Shown here piece by piece: positions 24,813-33,430 of a DNA stretch of 51,165 nucleotides; within the stretch, counting starts at the first letter, position 1, and every line of letters starts with the position of its first letter. The notes under the pieces were generated by a model. The model made no database searches. It was given only the letters and a program-made list of their open reading frames with translations, and was not told where the DNA came from. The stretch covers positions 1 through 51,165 of the forward strand of contig CAMDHE010000016.1 of NCBI GenBank assembly GCA_945898095.1. The letters run 5' to 3'. Origin of the DNA: Roseateles toxinivorans. Its GTDB lineage: Bacteria > Pseudomonadota > Gammaproteobacteria > Burkholderiales > Burkholderiaceae_C. The translations under genes and the position numbers were made by a program.

Positions 24813-25186
24813 AAGCCGACGCCTACGCCATCCACGCCATCCGCACACCTGCCGATTACCGTGCGGCGTTGGCGCTTGTGTCTCCCTACTTCGACAAGGA
24901 ACCTGAGATCAACAGCGCCGCTGGCGCCCACTTCGAGGCCCTGATCACGCTTATCGAGTCTTACGAGGCCAAGCACTTTCCAATCGATCCGCCTGATCCG
25001 ATTGACGCCATCAAATTTCGGATGGAGCAGCAAGGACTCAAGCCAAAGGACCTGGAGCCGATGATCGGGCAACTTAACCGTGTCTATGAAGTGCTCAACG
25101 GCAAGCGGCCACTGAGCATGGCCATGGTGCGCAAGTTGCACGTGGGTCTGGGCATATCGGCGGAGACCTTGATTCGATCGACATAG
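24809..25186 (+). CDS. higA: HigA-family antitoxin
   Basis: A 125-residue HigA antitoxin. The N-terminal helices bind the toxin (IRTPADYRAALALVSPYF). The C-terminal third is an XRE helix-turn-helix (AIKFRMEQQGLKPKDLEPMI, then RVYEVLNGKRPLSMAMVRKL) that should bind the palindrome at 24473-24507. ATG overlaps the higB stop (ATGA). It is followed by a 51-base gap and then the convergent LeuD-like gene. Confidence 0.9.
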   Translation: MKADAYAIHAIRTPADYRAALALVSPYFDKEPEINSAAGAHFEALITLIESYEAKHFPIDPPDPIDAIKFRMEQQGLKPKDLEPMIGQLNRVYEVLNGKRPLSMAMVRKLHVGLGISAETLIRST

Positions 25187-25237
25187 ACTTCTGCCGATGC
25201 CCTGGTCGTTTGATGGTCTGATCCTGCGCGTCCGTTG

Positions 25238-25861
25238 TCAGCGCTGCAGATAGATCCAGGGTCGCTGCAGACGGTCGGTGTCGCGAAAGCCCTCGATGTT
25301 CGCGCGGGACTGCAGGGTCGAGGCGATTTCGTCCAGCCCCGCCAGCATCATCGCGCGCTCGCGTGCCGGCACCGTGAAAGCCCAGCGGCGCCCATCGGGA
25401 TGCACCACCTGTTCGTCGACCAGGCTGACGGTCAGCTCGAGCGGCCCGGCCTCGCATTCAGCGGCCAGACCCTGCAGCACCGACTCGTCCAGAATCACCG
25501 GCAGGACCCCGTTGCGGTGGCAATTGTTGCGGAAGATGGTGGCAAACGAGGGCGCGATCACCACCCGGATGCCGAATTGGCGCAAGGCCCAGGTGGCATG
25601 TTCGCGCGATGAACCGCAGCCGAAGTTCGGACCTGCCAGCAAGACCGAGGCTTGGCGGTAGGGGCCGCGGTTGAGCAAGAAAGTCGGGTCTTCATGGCGT
25701 TCGTTCGCCGGCTGCAGATAGCGCCAGTTGGCGAACAGGCGCGGACCATAGCCGGTGCGGCCGGTGCCTGTCATCTCGCGTGAGGGAATGATGGCGTCGG
25801 TGTCGACGTCGGCCCGCATCAAGGGCGCGGCCAGGCCCTGGAAGGTGGTGAAAGGTTCCAT
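25238..25861 (-). CDS. LeuD-like small subunit of an aconitase-family hydratase
   Basis: A 207-residue swivel-domain subunit. Family blocks are FTTFQGLAAPLMRADVDTDA, FGCGSSREHATWALRQFGIR and AIIPSREM. ATG 25861 shares a base with the LeuC-like stop (TGATG); the longer frame upstream is inside the LeuC gene. It lies in an operon with a LeuC-like subunit and an ICL/PEPM lyase. No leuA or leuB is nearby and the lyase has no place in leucine synthesis. A dimethylmaleate- or citraconate-type hydratase fits the context better. It could still be an isopropylmalate isomerase paralogue. Confidence 0.82.
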   Translation of the reverse strand: MEPFTTFQGLAAPLMRADVDTDAIIPSREMTGTGRTGYGPRLFANWRYLQPANERHEDPTFLLNRGPYRQASVLLAGPNFGCGSSREHATWALRQFGIRVVIAPSFATIFRNNCHRNGVLPVILDESVLQGLAAECEAGPLELTVSLVDEQVVHPDGRRWAFTVPARERAMMLAGLDEIASTLQSRANIEGFRDTDRLQRPWIYLQR

Positions 25862-27273
25862 CAGGATGCCTTGTTGACCCGAGAGTCGGTGAGCCGGCCC
25901 GCCAGGGCCGATGCAGCCACTGTCGCCGGACTGGCCAGGTGGGTGCGCACGCCAGGACCCTGGCGGCCCTCGAAGTTGCGGTTGGTGGTGGAGACCACCC
26001 GTCGCGCCGCGCCGAACGAGTCCCCGCCGGCAAAGAAGCACAGCGAACAACCCGATTCCCGCCATTCAAAACCGGCATCGCGGAAGATCTGGTCGAGCCC
26101 CTCGCGTTCGGCATCGCGCTTGACCTGGCTGGACCCCGGAACGACCAGGGCCAGCACGCCTTGAGCGACCCGCCGGTCCTTGACCACGGCCGCAGCAGCG
26201 CGCAGATCAGAGAGCCGGCTGTTGGTGCATGAGCCGATGAACGCTGCGTCGATCGGCACACCAGCCAGCGCCATACCTGGCTCCAAGCCCATGTATTGCA
26301 GCGCGCGTTGGGCCGTCAGACGCGCCGAGCCCGAGTAGGCTTCAAGTGAGGGCACGCGCCCGTCAATACCCACCGCATGCTCAGAAGATGTCCCCCAGGT
26401 CACTTGCGGCGGCAAATCGCTGCAGTCGAATTCGAGCTGGCTGTCCCAGACCGCATCGTCGTCTGAGACCAGCGTTCGCCAATGCGCGACGGCTTGATCC
26501 CATTGCTCCCCACGCGGCGCAAAAGGCCGGCCCCGCAGATAGTCGAAAGTCACTTCGTCCGGTGCGATCAGGCTGGTCCAGGCACCGAACTCCACCGCCA
26601 TATTGCACAGCGTCAGCCGGCCTTCCATGCCCAGCGAGCGCGTGACCGGCCCGGTGAATTCGATGGCATGCCCTTGACCCCCTGCGGCACCGAAGCGTGC
26701 GATCAGGGCCAGGATGATGTCCTTGGCAACGACGCCCGGCCCGAGTGAGCCTTGCAGTTCGATGCGCATGCGGCGCGGGCGGCGCCGTAGCAGCGTCTGG
26801 GTCGCCAGCGCATGTTCGGCCTCGGTCGCCCCGATGCCCCAGGCCAGCGCGCCCAAGGCGCCCACCGTGCCGGTATGGCTGTCCGGGCACACCAGGGTGC
26901 AACCCGGCAGGACGATGCCTTGCTCGGGCGAGACCACATGGACGATGCCCTGATCCGGGGAGCCGATGTCGAACAAGGGAATGTCGTTGGCGCGGGAGAG
27001 GCTGCGGAATTCCTGGATGAATTGCCGTCCGCCCTTGAAGAGGGTGGCGTCGCCGCGTCCCGGTTGGGTGTCGATGATGTGGTCCATGGTCCCGAACACT
27101 GCGGTTCGGTCAAACAAGGCGTGACCCGCGTCGGCCAGGCCCTGCAGTGCTGTGGCGCCCACGCGCTCGTGCAGAAAGATGCGATCGATATGGATCAGGG
27201 CCTGATCGGCATCCACCTGCGCGACCAGATGCTGGTCCCACAGCCGATCGATCAAGGTCTGGGGCGATTTCAT
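25861..27273 (-). CDS. LeuC-like large subunit of an aconitase-family hydratase
   Basis: A 470-residue iron-sulfur subunit. The three cluster cysteines are visible: C349 in GSCTNSR, and C409 and C412 in SGCSLCFFAGGD. The last block differs from the GCSMCLAMN of true LeuC, hinting at another substrate. Other blocks are VCPDSHTGTVGALGALAWGI and NRNFEGRQGPGVRTHL. ATG 27273 overlaps the lyase stop by four bases. With the small subunit it should add or remove water on a dicarboxylate such as dimethylmaleate, citraconate or a 2-alkylmalate; the exact one is inferred. Confidence 0.85.
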   Translation of the reverse strand: MKSPQTLIDRLWDQHLVAQVDADQALIHIDRIFLHERVGATALQGLADAGHALFDRTAVFGTMDHIIDTQPGRGDATLFKGGRQFIQEFRSLSRANDIPLFDIGSPDQGIVHVVSPEQGIVLPGCTLVCPDSHTGTVGALGALAWGIGATEAEHALATQTLLRRRPRRMRIELQGSLGPGVVAKDIILALIARFGAAGGQGHAIEFTGPVTRSLGMEGRLTLCNMAVEFGAWTSLIAPDEVTFDYLRGRPFAPRGEQWDQAVAHWRTLVSDDDAVWDSQLEFDCSDLPPQVTWGTSSEHAVGIDGRVPSLEAYSGSARLTAQRALQYMGLEPGMALAGVPIDAAFIGSCTNSRLSDLRAAAAVVKDRRVAQGVLALVVPGSSQVKRDAEREGLDQIFRDAGFEWRESGCSLCFFAGGDSFGAARRVVSTTNRNFEGRQGPGVRTHLASPATVAASALAGRLTDSRVNKAS

Positions 27274-28175
27274 GGCGTTTTGCCGACGTCGCGCAAGGGT
27301 CCCAGGTAAGTCTGCTCCAGAGCCAGTACGTCGTTCATGCCGAAAAGCTGCTGGCATTCGCGGAAATTGGCCACCATCGGCTCGTAGCCGCGGATGCTGC
27401 CGCTTTGCTTCATGGCTGCCAGCGAGTTGCGCATGCCCTGGATCGCGCCCAGCAAGGTGGTGGCCGGCAGGCTGACTCTTGCGATGCCGATCGCCTCGAT
27501 TTCGGCGAAGTCCCAGTCGGTGGGCGACTTGCCCCCTTCGACCAGATTGATGGCCACCGGCCCGGCGATGCGGCGCACCGCCTCGCGCGCGGCATCCTTG
27601 GAGTCCAGGCCGTCGACAAAGACCATCGTCGCCCCGGCATCCAGATAGGCATTGCCACGCCTGACCACTTCGTCGATTCCCCCGACCGCCAGCGCGTCAG
27701 TGCGGGCATTGATGACGAAATCCTTGTCGATGCGGGCATCGGCGCAGGCGCGGATCTTGGTCACCGCCTCGTCCAGCGGGATCAGTTGTTTGCCGTCGAG
27801 GTGGCCGCAACGCTTGGGACTGACCTGGTCCTCGATGTTGACGCCCGCTGCCCCCGCGCGCTCAAAGGCCCGCACCGCATGCCAGGCGTTGACCGCATTG
27901 CCGAAACCGGTGTCACCATCGGCCATCACCGGAATGTCCACGGCCTGCACGATTTTCGCCGTGCGTTCGACCATTTCGGCCATCGACAAAAAGCTGTAAT
28001 CGGGCAGCCCCAGGTGGGTGACCGAGATGCCGTAACCGCTGCATTGGATGGCCTCGAAGCCTGCCTCCTGGACCAGGCGTGCACTCAAGGGGTCCCAGGC
28101 GCCGGGCATCAGCAGCAGGCGAGGCGACAGGATCAGGGCCTTGAGGCGGCTGGTGGGTGAAAGTTTTGTGGTCAA
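27270..28175 (-). CDS. isocitrate lyase/PEP mutase family carbon-carbon lyase
   Basis: A 301-residue ICL/PEPM barrel enzyme. Metal ligands are D86 and D88 (VMADGDTGFGN), and the flexible catalytic loop KRCGH at 121-125 carries C123, the general acid of isocitrate, methylisocitrate and 2,3-dimethylmalate lyases. This argues against PEP mutase or oxaloacetate decarboxylase. It is the first gene of the operon with the LeuC/LeuD-like subunits (four-base overlap), matching the last two steps of the known clostridial nicotinate route: hydration to 2,3-dimethylmalate, then cleavage to propionate and pyruvate. Methylisocitrate or another 2-alkylmalate is possible. Confidence 0.88.
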   Translation of the reverse strand: MTTKLSPTSRLKALILSPRLLLMPGAWDPLSARLVQEAGFEAIQCSGYGISVTHLGLPDYSFLSMAEMVERTAKIVQAVDIPVMADGDTGFGNAVNAWHAVRAFERAGAAGVNIEDQVSPKRCGHLDGKQLIPLDEAVTKIRACADARIDKDFVINARTDALAVGGIDEVVRRGNAYLDAGATMVFVDGLDSKDAAREAVRRIAGPVAINLVEGGKSPTDWDFAEIEAIGIARVSLPATTLLGAIQGMRNSLAAMKQSGSIRGYEPMVANFRECQQLFGMNDVLALEQTYLGPLRDVGKTP

Positions 28176-28299
28176 GGGAAGTCTCCGTGTCGTTGTGCGC
28201 CGGGGCGCCTAGAATCTGCCGAATCTTCAGGCTGGCGTATATCTCAGTATATGAGTTCGCACATGAAGGCTTTGGCATCGGTTTCCCCAGGAGATAGAC
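28176..28299. promoter_or_regulatory. divergent promoter region between lyase operon and Bug gene
   Basis: A 124-base gap. An AT-rich segment at 28237-28255 contains a short inverted repeat CTCA-GTATA-TGAG (28243-28255). No regulator gene is adjacent. CCAGGAGA near 28287-28294 is the ribosome site for the Bug receptor at 28300. Confidence 0.35.
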
Positions 28300-29277
28300 A
28301 TGCAACACCCACCGCGTCGAATTGTTCAGCTTGTGCAGATCTTGCTGCTGATGGCTTGCGCCAACGCGGCTGTGGCCCAGAGCGTCTGGCCTACACGACC
28401 GGTGCGCTGGATCGTGCCATACCCGGCTGGGGGCAGCACCGACATCATCGCCCGCCATGTGGCCACCCGTGTGGGCAGCTTGCTGGGTCAGAACATCGTG
28501 GTGGAAAACCGAGGCGGTGCGGGTGGCACCATCGGCGCTATGGCTGTCAAGCAGTCCGCAGCTGATGGCTACACTTTTCTGGTGGGGGCTCCGGCCGACC
28601 AGGTCAACGCGCCGATCCTGTCCAAGGTGAACTACGACCCGGCGCAGGACTTTGTAGCAGTGGGCTGCATGATGCGCGGGGCCAATGTGCTGGTCGCAAA
28701 TCCGCAGTTGCCTGCCACCGACGTCAAGTCACTGCTGGCCCTGGCCCGTGCGCAGCCGGGCCGCCTGAACTATGGCAGCGCTGGCAATGGCAATACCTCC
28801 CACCTTTCGGGTGAACTGCTGAAGCATTTGACCGGGGTTTTCCTGGTGCACATTCCCTACCGCGGCAATGGACCGGCCATCACCGACACCATCGGGGGGC
28901 AGGTCCAGATGATGTTCTCGAACCCGATCTCGGTGCAGCAACATATCCGCAGCGGCGCTTTGCGGGCCATCGCCGTCACGGCGTCGACGCGGCTGGCGGC
29001 GCTGCCTGAAGTGCCCACTTTCAAGGAAGCCGGCCTGCCGCTGGAGGTCTACGCCTGGATGTGCTTGATGGCGCCGACGGGGACGCCGGACGCGGTCACA
29101 GCCCGCATGGCGGTGGCCCTGACCTCGGCGCTACAGGATGGCGAAGTGATTCGCGCCCTCGAAGCCTCAGGCAGCGAGGTCTTTCGCGCCACGCCCCAGG
29201 AAGCCGCCGCCTTCATCACGGCCGAGCGCATCAAGTGGGGTGAGCTGATTCGAAGCCGCAAGATCACGGCTGACTAA
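28300..29277 (+). CDS. Bug/TctC-family solute-binding receptor
   Basis: A 325-residue Bug receptor with a signal peptide (QILLLMACANAAVAQ). Blocks are WPTRPVRWIVPYPAGGSTDI, VENRGGAGGT, LVHIPYRGNGPAITDTIGGQ and LPEVPTFKEAGLP. It is divergent from the hydratase/lyase operon and so probably delivers that pathway's dicarboxylate. It ends 88 bases before the convergent response-regulator gene. No TctAB genes here. Confidence 0.92.
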   Translation: MQHPPRRIVQLVQILLLMACANAAVAQSVWPTRPVRWIVPYPAGGSTDIIARHVATRVGSLLGQNIVVENRGGAGGTIGAMAVKQSAADGYTFLVGAPADQVNAPILSKVNYDPAQDFVAVGCMMRGANVLVANPQLPATDVKSLLALARAQPGRLNYGSAGNGNTSHLSGELLKHLTGVFLVHIPYRGNGPAITDTIGGQVQMMFSNPISVQQHIRSGALRAIAVTASTRLAALPEVPTFKEAGLPLEVYAWMCLMAPTGTPDAVTARMAVALTSALQDGEVIRALEASGSEVFRATPQEAAAFITAERIKWGELIRSRKITAD

Positions 29278-29365
29278 AAGCAATGCGGTGACGAGATCTC
29301 CAGCGCGCTGCTGTTTCGTCGGGGACCCGGGCAGCAGGTCTGGCGTGATCGACTGAAAGTTGCGA

Positions 29366-30091
29366 TCAGGCCAGCTCGATCGGCAGGCAGAGCTGGTAGC
29401 CAAAGCCCCAGACTGACTTGATCGCTGCCTCAGAGTCCTCATCCCGGACAGCCTTGATCTTCTTGCGCAGCCTGGCAATCATCTCTTCCAGCGCATGCTT
29501 GTTCATCATCGCGTCCGACTCATCGCTGACATAGAGGTCACACAGGGCGCCCGATTCCATTTTGTGGTCATGGGCTTGAATCAAGGCCACCAGCAGCGTT
29601 GTTTCCTTGCTGGTCAGCCTTATTTTTTGCTCTGGCTGAGGCCCTGTCAGCGTCCGGTCGCGCCGAATCAGCTGCCAGTTTGGAGTGCTGATCGCAGGCC
29701 GGACACGGCGGCCCAGGTTGATCAGCACCGCCACCAATTCATTCGGAGAAACCGGTTTGCTGAGATAAACATCCGCACCGCCCTGCCGGTAGCCAGTCAC
29801 CCGGTCATGCAGCGCTGCCCTGGCGGTCATCAAGACGATGCCGGCATCGGGCAGAGACTCGCGCAAACGACGCGACAGGCTCAGGCCGCTCTCACCCGGC
29901 AAATTCCAGTCGAGAACGAACAGATCGATCGCGACACGGGCTGCCAGATCATCGAAAGCTGAAACGCTGTTGACGGCATGGACGACGAAGTCATGGGCGA
30001 TCAGATGCTTGGCAGTTTCCTCCCTGAGCAGCCGATCGTCTTCGACCAACGCGACGACCAGCGGTGACCCGGCAGGCTTTTTGTTCAGCAT
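29366..30091 (-). CDS. OmpR-type response regulator
   Basis: A 241-residue regulator. The receiver domain spans about residues 11-130, with acidic pocket E17-D18-D19, phosphorylation site D61 in LFVLDWNLPGESG and conserved K112 in YLSKPVS. The C-terminal winged helix (LTSKETTLLVALIQAHDHKM to IKSVWGFGYQLCLP) binds DNA. Its start overlaps the histidine kinase stop by seven bases, so the pair is co-translated. Targets are not evident; neighbours on both sides are metabolic. Confidence 0.9.
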   Translation of the reverse strand: MLNKKPAGSPLVVALVEDDRLLREETAKHLIAHDFVVHAVNSVSAFDDLAARVAIDLFVLDWNLPGESGLSLSRRLRESLPDAGIVLMTARAALHDRVTGYRQGGADVYLSKPVSPNELVAVLINLGRRVRPAISTPNWQLIRRDRTLTGPQPEQKIRLTSKETTLLVALIQAHDHKMESGALCDLYVSDESDAMMNKHALEEMIARLRKKIKAVRDEDSEAAIKSVWGFGYQLCLPIELA

Positions 30092-31983
30092 GGAATCCTC
30101 AGTTCGAAAATAACGACGCCGTCGGTGGTACGGTAAGTCAGCGTGGCGCCGATCTTGCCGGCGGCACTGTGGGCGATGTGCAAGCCCATGCCGCTGCCGG
30201 GGATGTCAGAGGTTGCAGAATTGCGGTAATAACGCGAGAACAGTTGGGCTTCATCTGGCTCGGTGCCCGCGGCCACCCGGTTGGCGATCGTTAACCGCAC
30301 AAACCCATCGCCACCTTTGGTGGCCGACAGTCTGACGATCTGGTCGATCGAATATTTGCAGGCGTTGCTGATCAGGTTGTCGATGGTCGTCGTCAGCAGC
30401 AGCGTATCGGAATTCAACTGCAGACCTCTCTCCAGGTCGAGTTCGAACCGATGCGTCAGGGCATAGGGACGCATCGATTCTTCCAGCAAGGCGCGAGCGT
30501 CAATCGATTCCCTGGTCGTTGAGGCTGCTGAAAGTTCGATACGGTGCGAATTGGCTACCTGCAGGATCATTGCATCCATCCGGTTTACCGAGCTTTCGAT
30601 ATGGTCGGCACTGAGCCGGAAATCCGCATCGTCAGCCGCGGTTGCGCCTTGTTTGTCGAACAAGCGGTTGACCGAGGCGAGGGCGAATTTGATGGTGGCC
30701 AGCGGCGTTTTCAACTCATGCGTCAGCATGTCGATCATCGCCCCGCGTTCGAAAGTCGTGTCTTCCAGGGATTTTGCCTTTGCGGCGGTCAATTCGAGTT
30801 GCAGCCTCGTTGCAGCCTCGGCTGCCTTCCGGTCCTTGTATTCATGAAAAATAATGAACAGCATGATGAAGCCGAACGGCGCGCCGGTCAGGCGCCATTC
30901 CTGCGGGAAGTCATGTATCTGAACCGATTCAAGCCAGCCCAAGGTGCTGGCATAGGCAAAAATGAAAATTGCAGCGACTATCGACAAGGCAGCCAGCAAG
31001 TTTTTGCGCAGGGTAGGCGAGATTGATTCTGCAGTCAGCACGCCGTAGAAATGTAGCCAAGGTAGCCAGAATTGCAGTGAGTAATGCAATTGCAGGGCGA
31101 GCTTGGATTCGCCCAGCAAGGGCAAGGGCAGGAGGAGTGCGGTCACGGCCAAGAATCCGAACAGGCAATTTCTGTATTGCTTGCTCGGACGATAGGGGCT
31201 CAAGATCAGCCATGCGGCCAGCGAGAAGAAAAAGCTTCTGAGGATAAAGCCCAGATCGCCAGCCAGACTCAGCCATTCAGGTGGGCAGGAGGGAAAGGCC
31301 CGGGCCATTGTCGAATTGCCCAATGCAGATAGCAAAAGTACGCAGGCCTGATAGCAGCAATAGCATCGCATCAGACCTGAGTTTTCGAATTGCAGGAAAA
31401 GCAGTCCGGCCAGCATCAGCATCCCGGCAATCGTCATCGATACCAGGGTGAATCGGATTCTCTCCAGCGACTCGGCCGCCAGGGCATCGGCGGCGATCAC
31501 CTCGGCCCTGATGACCGGGAAGCCATGGGTCTGAATTTTCAGATAGACCGGCGTCGAATCCCGGCCTGGGTCAAGCGCGAAGCAATGCTTGTCGTCGGCA
31601 CACAAGGGCTCAGCTTCGGGGTGCAAGCTGCCGGCCTGCGAGGCCCGCCAGCGGCCATCGACCTGTTGGTAGAAGGTCAGCTCGTCAATGGTGTAAGGCC
31701 CGACCCGCAGGATCAGCGGCTTCACCGGCGCATGAGCCGAAGGCCTGATCGTGATTCGCAACCAGGTGACAGGCGAGTTGAAGCCCAGATATAGATTGCC
31801 GGGAAGCGGACGAAATTCGACCCCGTCGACGGTGGCGATCGTCAACTGGCCCTGTGCATCGGTGTAGACCTCGGTCCTGATGTCATGGCCTTCTGCCTGG
31901 CCTTCTGCCCGCGCCGGCCCATGCAGCAGGGTCAGCAAGAAAACCAGGAAAAGGCAGCTCAGGCCTTGGCTGAGGCGATTCAT
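30085..31983 (-). CDS. 7TMR-DISM sensor histidine kinase
   Basis: A 632-residue membrane kinase. A signal peptide (LSCLFLVFLLTLLHGPARA) leads into a periplasmic 7TMR-DISM extracellular domain (about residues 30-170; VEFRPLPGNLYLGFNSPVTW), then seven membrane helices (about 180-380), a coiled linker (AAEAATRLQLELTAAKAKSL), the phospho-accepting H-box MLTHELKTPLATIKFAL and the ATPase domain with NLISNACKYS and GSGMGLHIAHSAAGKIGA. The periplasmic fold resembles carbohydrate-binding modules, so a small extracellular ligand is likely. ATG 31983 is chosen for the signal peptide; ATG 31995 is possible. Confidence 0.88.
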   Translation of the reverse strand: MNRLSQGLSCLFLVFLLTLLHGPARAEGQAEGHDIRTEVYTDAQGQLTIATVDGVEFRPLPGNLYLGFNSPVTWLRITIRPSAHAPVKPLILRVGPYTIDELTFYQQVDGRWRASQAGSLHPEAEPLCADDKHCFALDPGRDSTPVYLKIQTHGFPVIRAEVIAADALAAESLERIRFTLVSMTIAGMLMLAGLLFLQFENSGLMRCYCCYQACVLLLSALGNSTMARAFPSCPPEWLSLAGDLGFILRSFFFSLAAWLILSPYRPSKQYRNCLFGFLAVTALLLPLPLLGESKLALQLHYSLQFWLPWLHFYGVLTAESISPTLRKNLLAALSIVAAIFIFAYASTLGWLESVQIHDFPQEWRLTGAPFGFIMLFIIFHEYKDRKAAEAATRLQLELTAAKAKSLEDTTFERGAMIDMLTHELKTPLATIKFALASVNRLFDKQGATAADDADFRLSADHIESSVNRMDAMILQVANSHRIELSAASTTRESIDARALLEESMRPYALTHRFELDLERGLQLNSDTLLLTTTIDNLISNACKYSIDQIVRLSATKGGDGFVRLTIANRVAAGTEPDEAQLFSRYYRNSATSDIPGSGMGLHIAHSAAGKIGATLTYRTTDGVVIFELRIPC

Positions 31984-32200
31984 GCCGTCAGCCATTCTCC
32001 GAACTGGCAAGCCCCCGTGGTGAGCAGCGTAGCGGCCGCAACCCGCCCTGTCTCGCGCCTTTTATTGGGTTTCACTCTGCTGTTTATCTTCATCAATTGC
32101 GCAGTATCGAGGAAGTCAGAACGAGAAAAATGACATCCTTGACATTTTCACAGCAAAAATACCGAACCAATTTTCATGGCCCAGCTCCCTGTTCCCCGCT

Positions 32201-33430
32201 TCAGCTCAACAGATCGAGCAGCGCCCTGGCGATCACCTTGGTGGCGCGGCGCAGGTCTTCGAGTTCGATATGTTCATCGGCGCGCTTGGCATTGCTTTCC
32301 AGCACCGTGCGCGGGCCGCAGCCATAGAGCACGGCCGGAATCCCTTGTTCGCAGAACAGGCGGGCATCGGTGTACAGCGGTGTGCCCGAGGGCAAGATCG
32401 ACTCGCCAAATAAATCACTGGCATGGCGGCATAGCGCCTCGACCAGCGGCTCATTGCCGGCCAGCGGCGTCAGCGCATGAGCCAGCAGGATGCGCTTGAC
32501 CTCGACGCTGATGCCGGCCGACTGCGTCACGGCGGCCGCGATCACCTGACGCAGATGCGCCTCGACCTCGGCCGGGTTTTCTTCCGGGATCATGCGGCGG
32601 TCGAACTTCAGCACCACCTTGCCGGGCACTACATTGGTGTTGGTGCCGCCTTCGATCAGGCCGATGTTCAGATAAGGGTGGGTGATGCCCTTGACCTGGC
32701 TGCTGACCTGCTTGTACTGCGTGTTCTGCTGGTACAGGGCGCTGAGGATCAGCGTGGCGGCCTGCAGCGCATCGACAGCGGTCTCCGGAACCGCCGCATG
32801 ACCCATCTTGCCGTGCACGGTGACTTCCATCTGCAAGCAGCCGTTGTGGCCGGTGATGACCTGGTAGCTGAAGCCTGCGGCGATCAGCAGGTCGGGCTTG
32901 ATCAGGCCTTGGTCCAGCAGCCAGCCCGGGCCGAGTTCGCCGCCGAACTCTTCGTCGTAGGTGAAATAGAGCTCGACGCTGCCTTTGAGCTGCGCTTGCA
33001 GCGACTCGATCGCGCGAGTCGCGAAGGTGAAGGTCGCGAAGTCGCATTTGCTGACCGCCGAGGCGCGGCCGTAAAGCTTGCCGTCGACGACTTCGCCGCC
33101 ATAGGGGTCATGGGTCCAGCCCTCACCGGGCGGCACGACATCGCCATGGGCGTTCAGCCCGATGATGCGGCCGGGCCCGTAGTGGCGCCGCAAGACCAGG
33201 TTGGTGATCGATTGCAGTCCGGCGGCCTGCACCTGAGGGACCGGCACGGCATGCGGCTCGGCCTCGAAGCCGAAGCCTTTGAGCAACTCCGCCGTGCGCA
33301 AGGCATGGGGCGCGTTGTTGCCGGGCGGCGTATCCGTCGGCACCTGCACCAGTTGCTGCAGGAAGCGAACTTCCTCATCGAAATGGGCGTCGATCCAGGC
33401 GTCAATCGCCGGGTATTGGGCGGATGTCAT
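32201..33430 (-). CDS. M20-family hydrolase (ArgE/DapE type) in the urate operon
   Basis: A 409-residue cytoplasmic zinc hydrolase. Metal blocks are GLNAHGDVVPPGEGW (His and Asp), the following GRASAVSKCD (in place of the usual GRG.SDMKG pattern) and TYDEEFGGELGPG (Glu pair); the dimerisation block VHGKMGHAAVPETAVDA follows. Its start overlaps the stop of the UraD-AllC fusion by four bases, so it belongs to the allantoin operon. The operon has no ureidoglycolate lyase in view, so this enzyme may take a late ureide step. An unrelated N-acyl amino acid deacylase role is the alternative. Confidence 0.85.
   Translation of the reverse strand: MTSAQYPAIDAWIDAHFDEEVRFLQQLVQVPTDTPPGNNAPHALRTAELLKGFGFEAEPHAVPVPQVQAAGLQSITNLVLRRHYGPGRIIGLNAHGDVVPPGEGWTHDPYGGEVVDGKLYGRASAVSKCDFATFTFATRAIESLQAQLKGSVELYFTYDEEFGGELGPGWLLDQGLIKPDLLIAAGFSYQVITGHNGCLQMEVTVHGKMGHAAVPETAVDALQAATLILSALYQQNTQYKQVSSQVKGITHPYLNIGLIEGGTNTNVVPGKVVLKFDRRMIPEENPAEVEAHLRQVIAAAVTQSAGISVEVKRILLAHALTPLAGNEPLVEALCRHASDLFGESILPSGTPLYTDARLFCEQGIPAVLYGCGPRTVLESNAKRADEHIELEDLRRATKVIARALLDLLS

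Noticed and set aside
25238-27273. leucine biosynthesis leuCD
   Set aside because: Operon with an ICL-type lyase, no leuA/leuB, and a diverged FeS block; treated as a catabolic hydratase instead, though not excluded.
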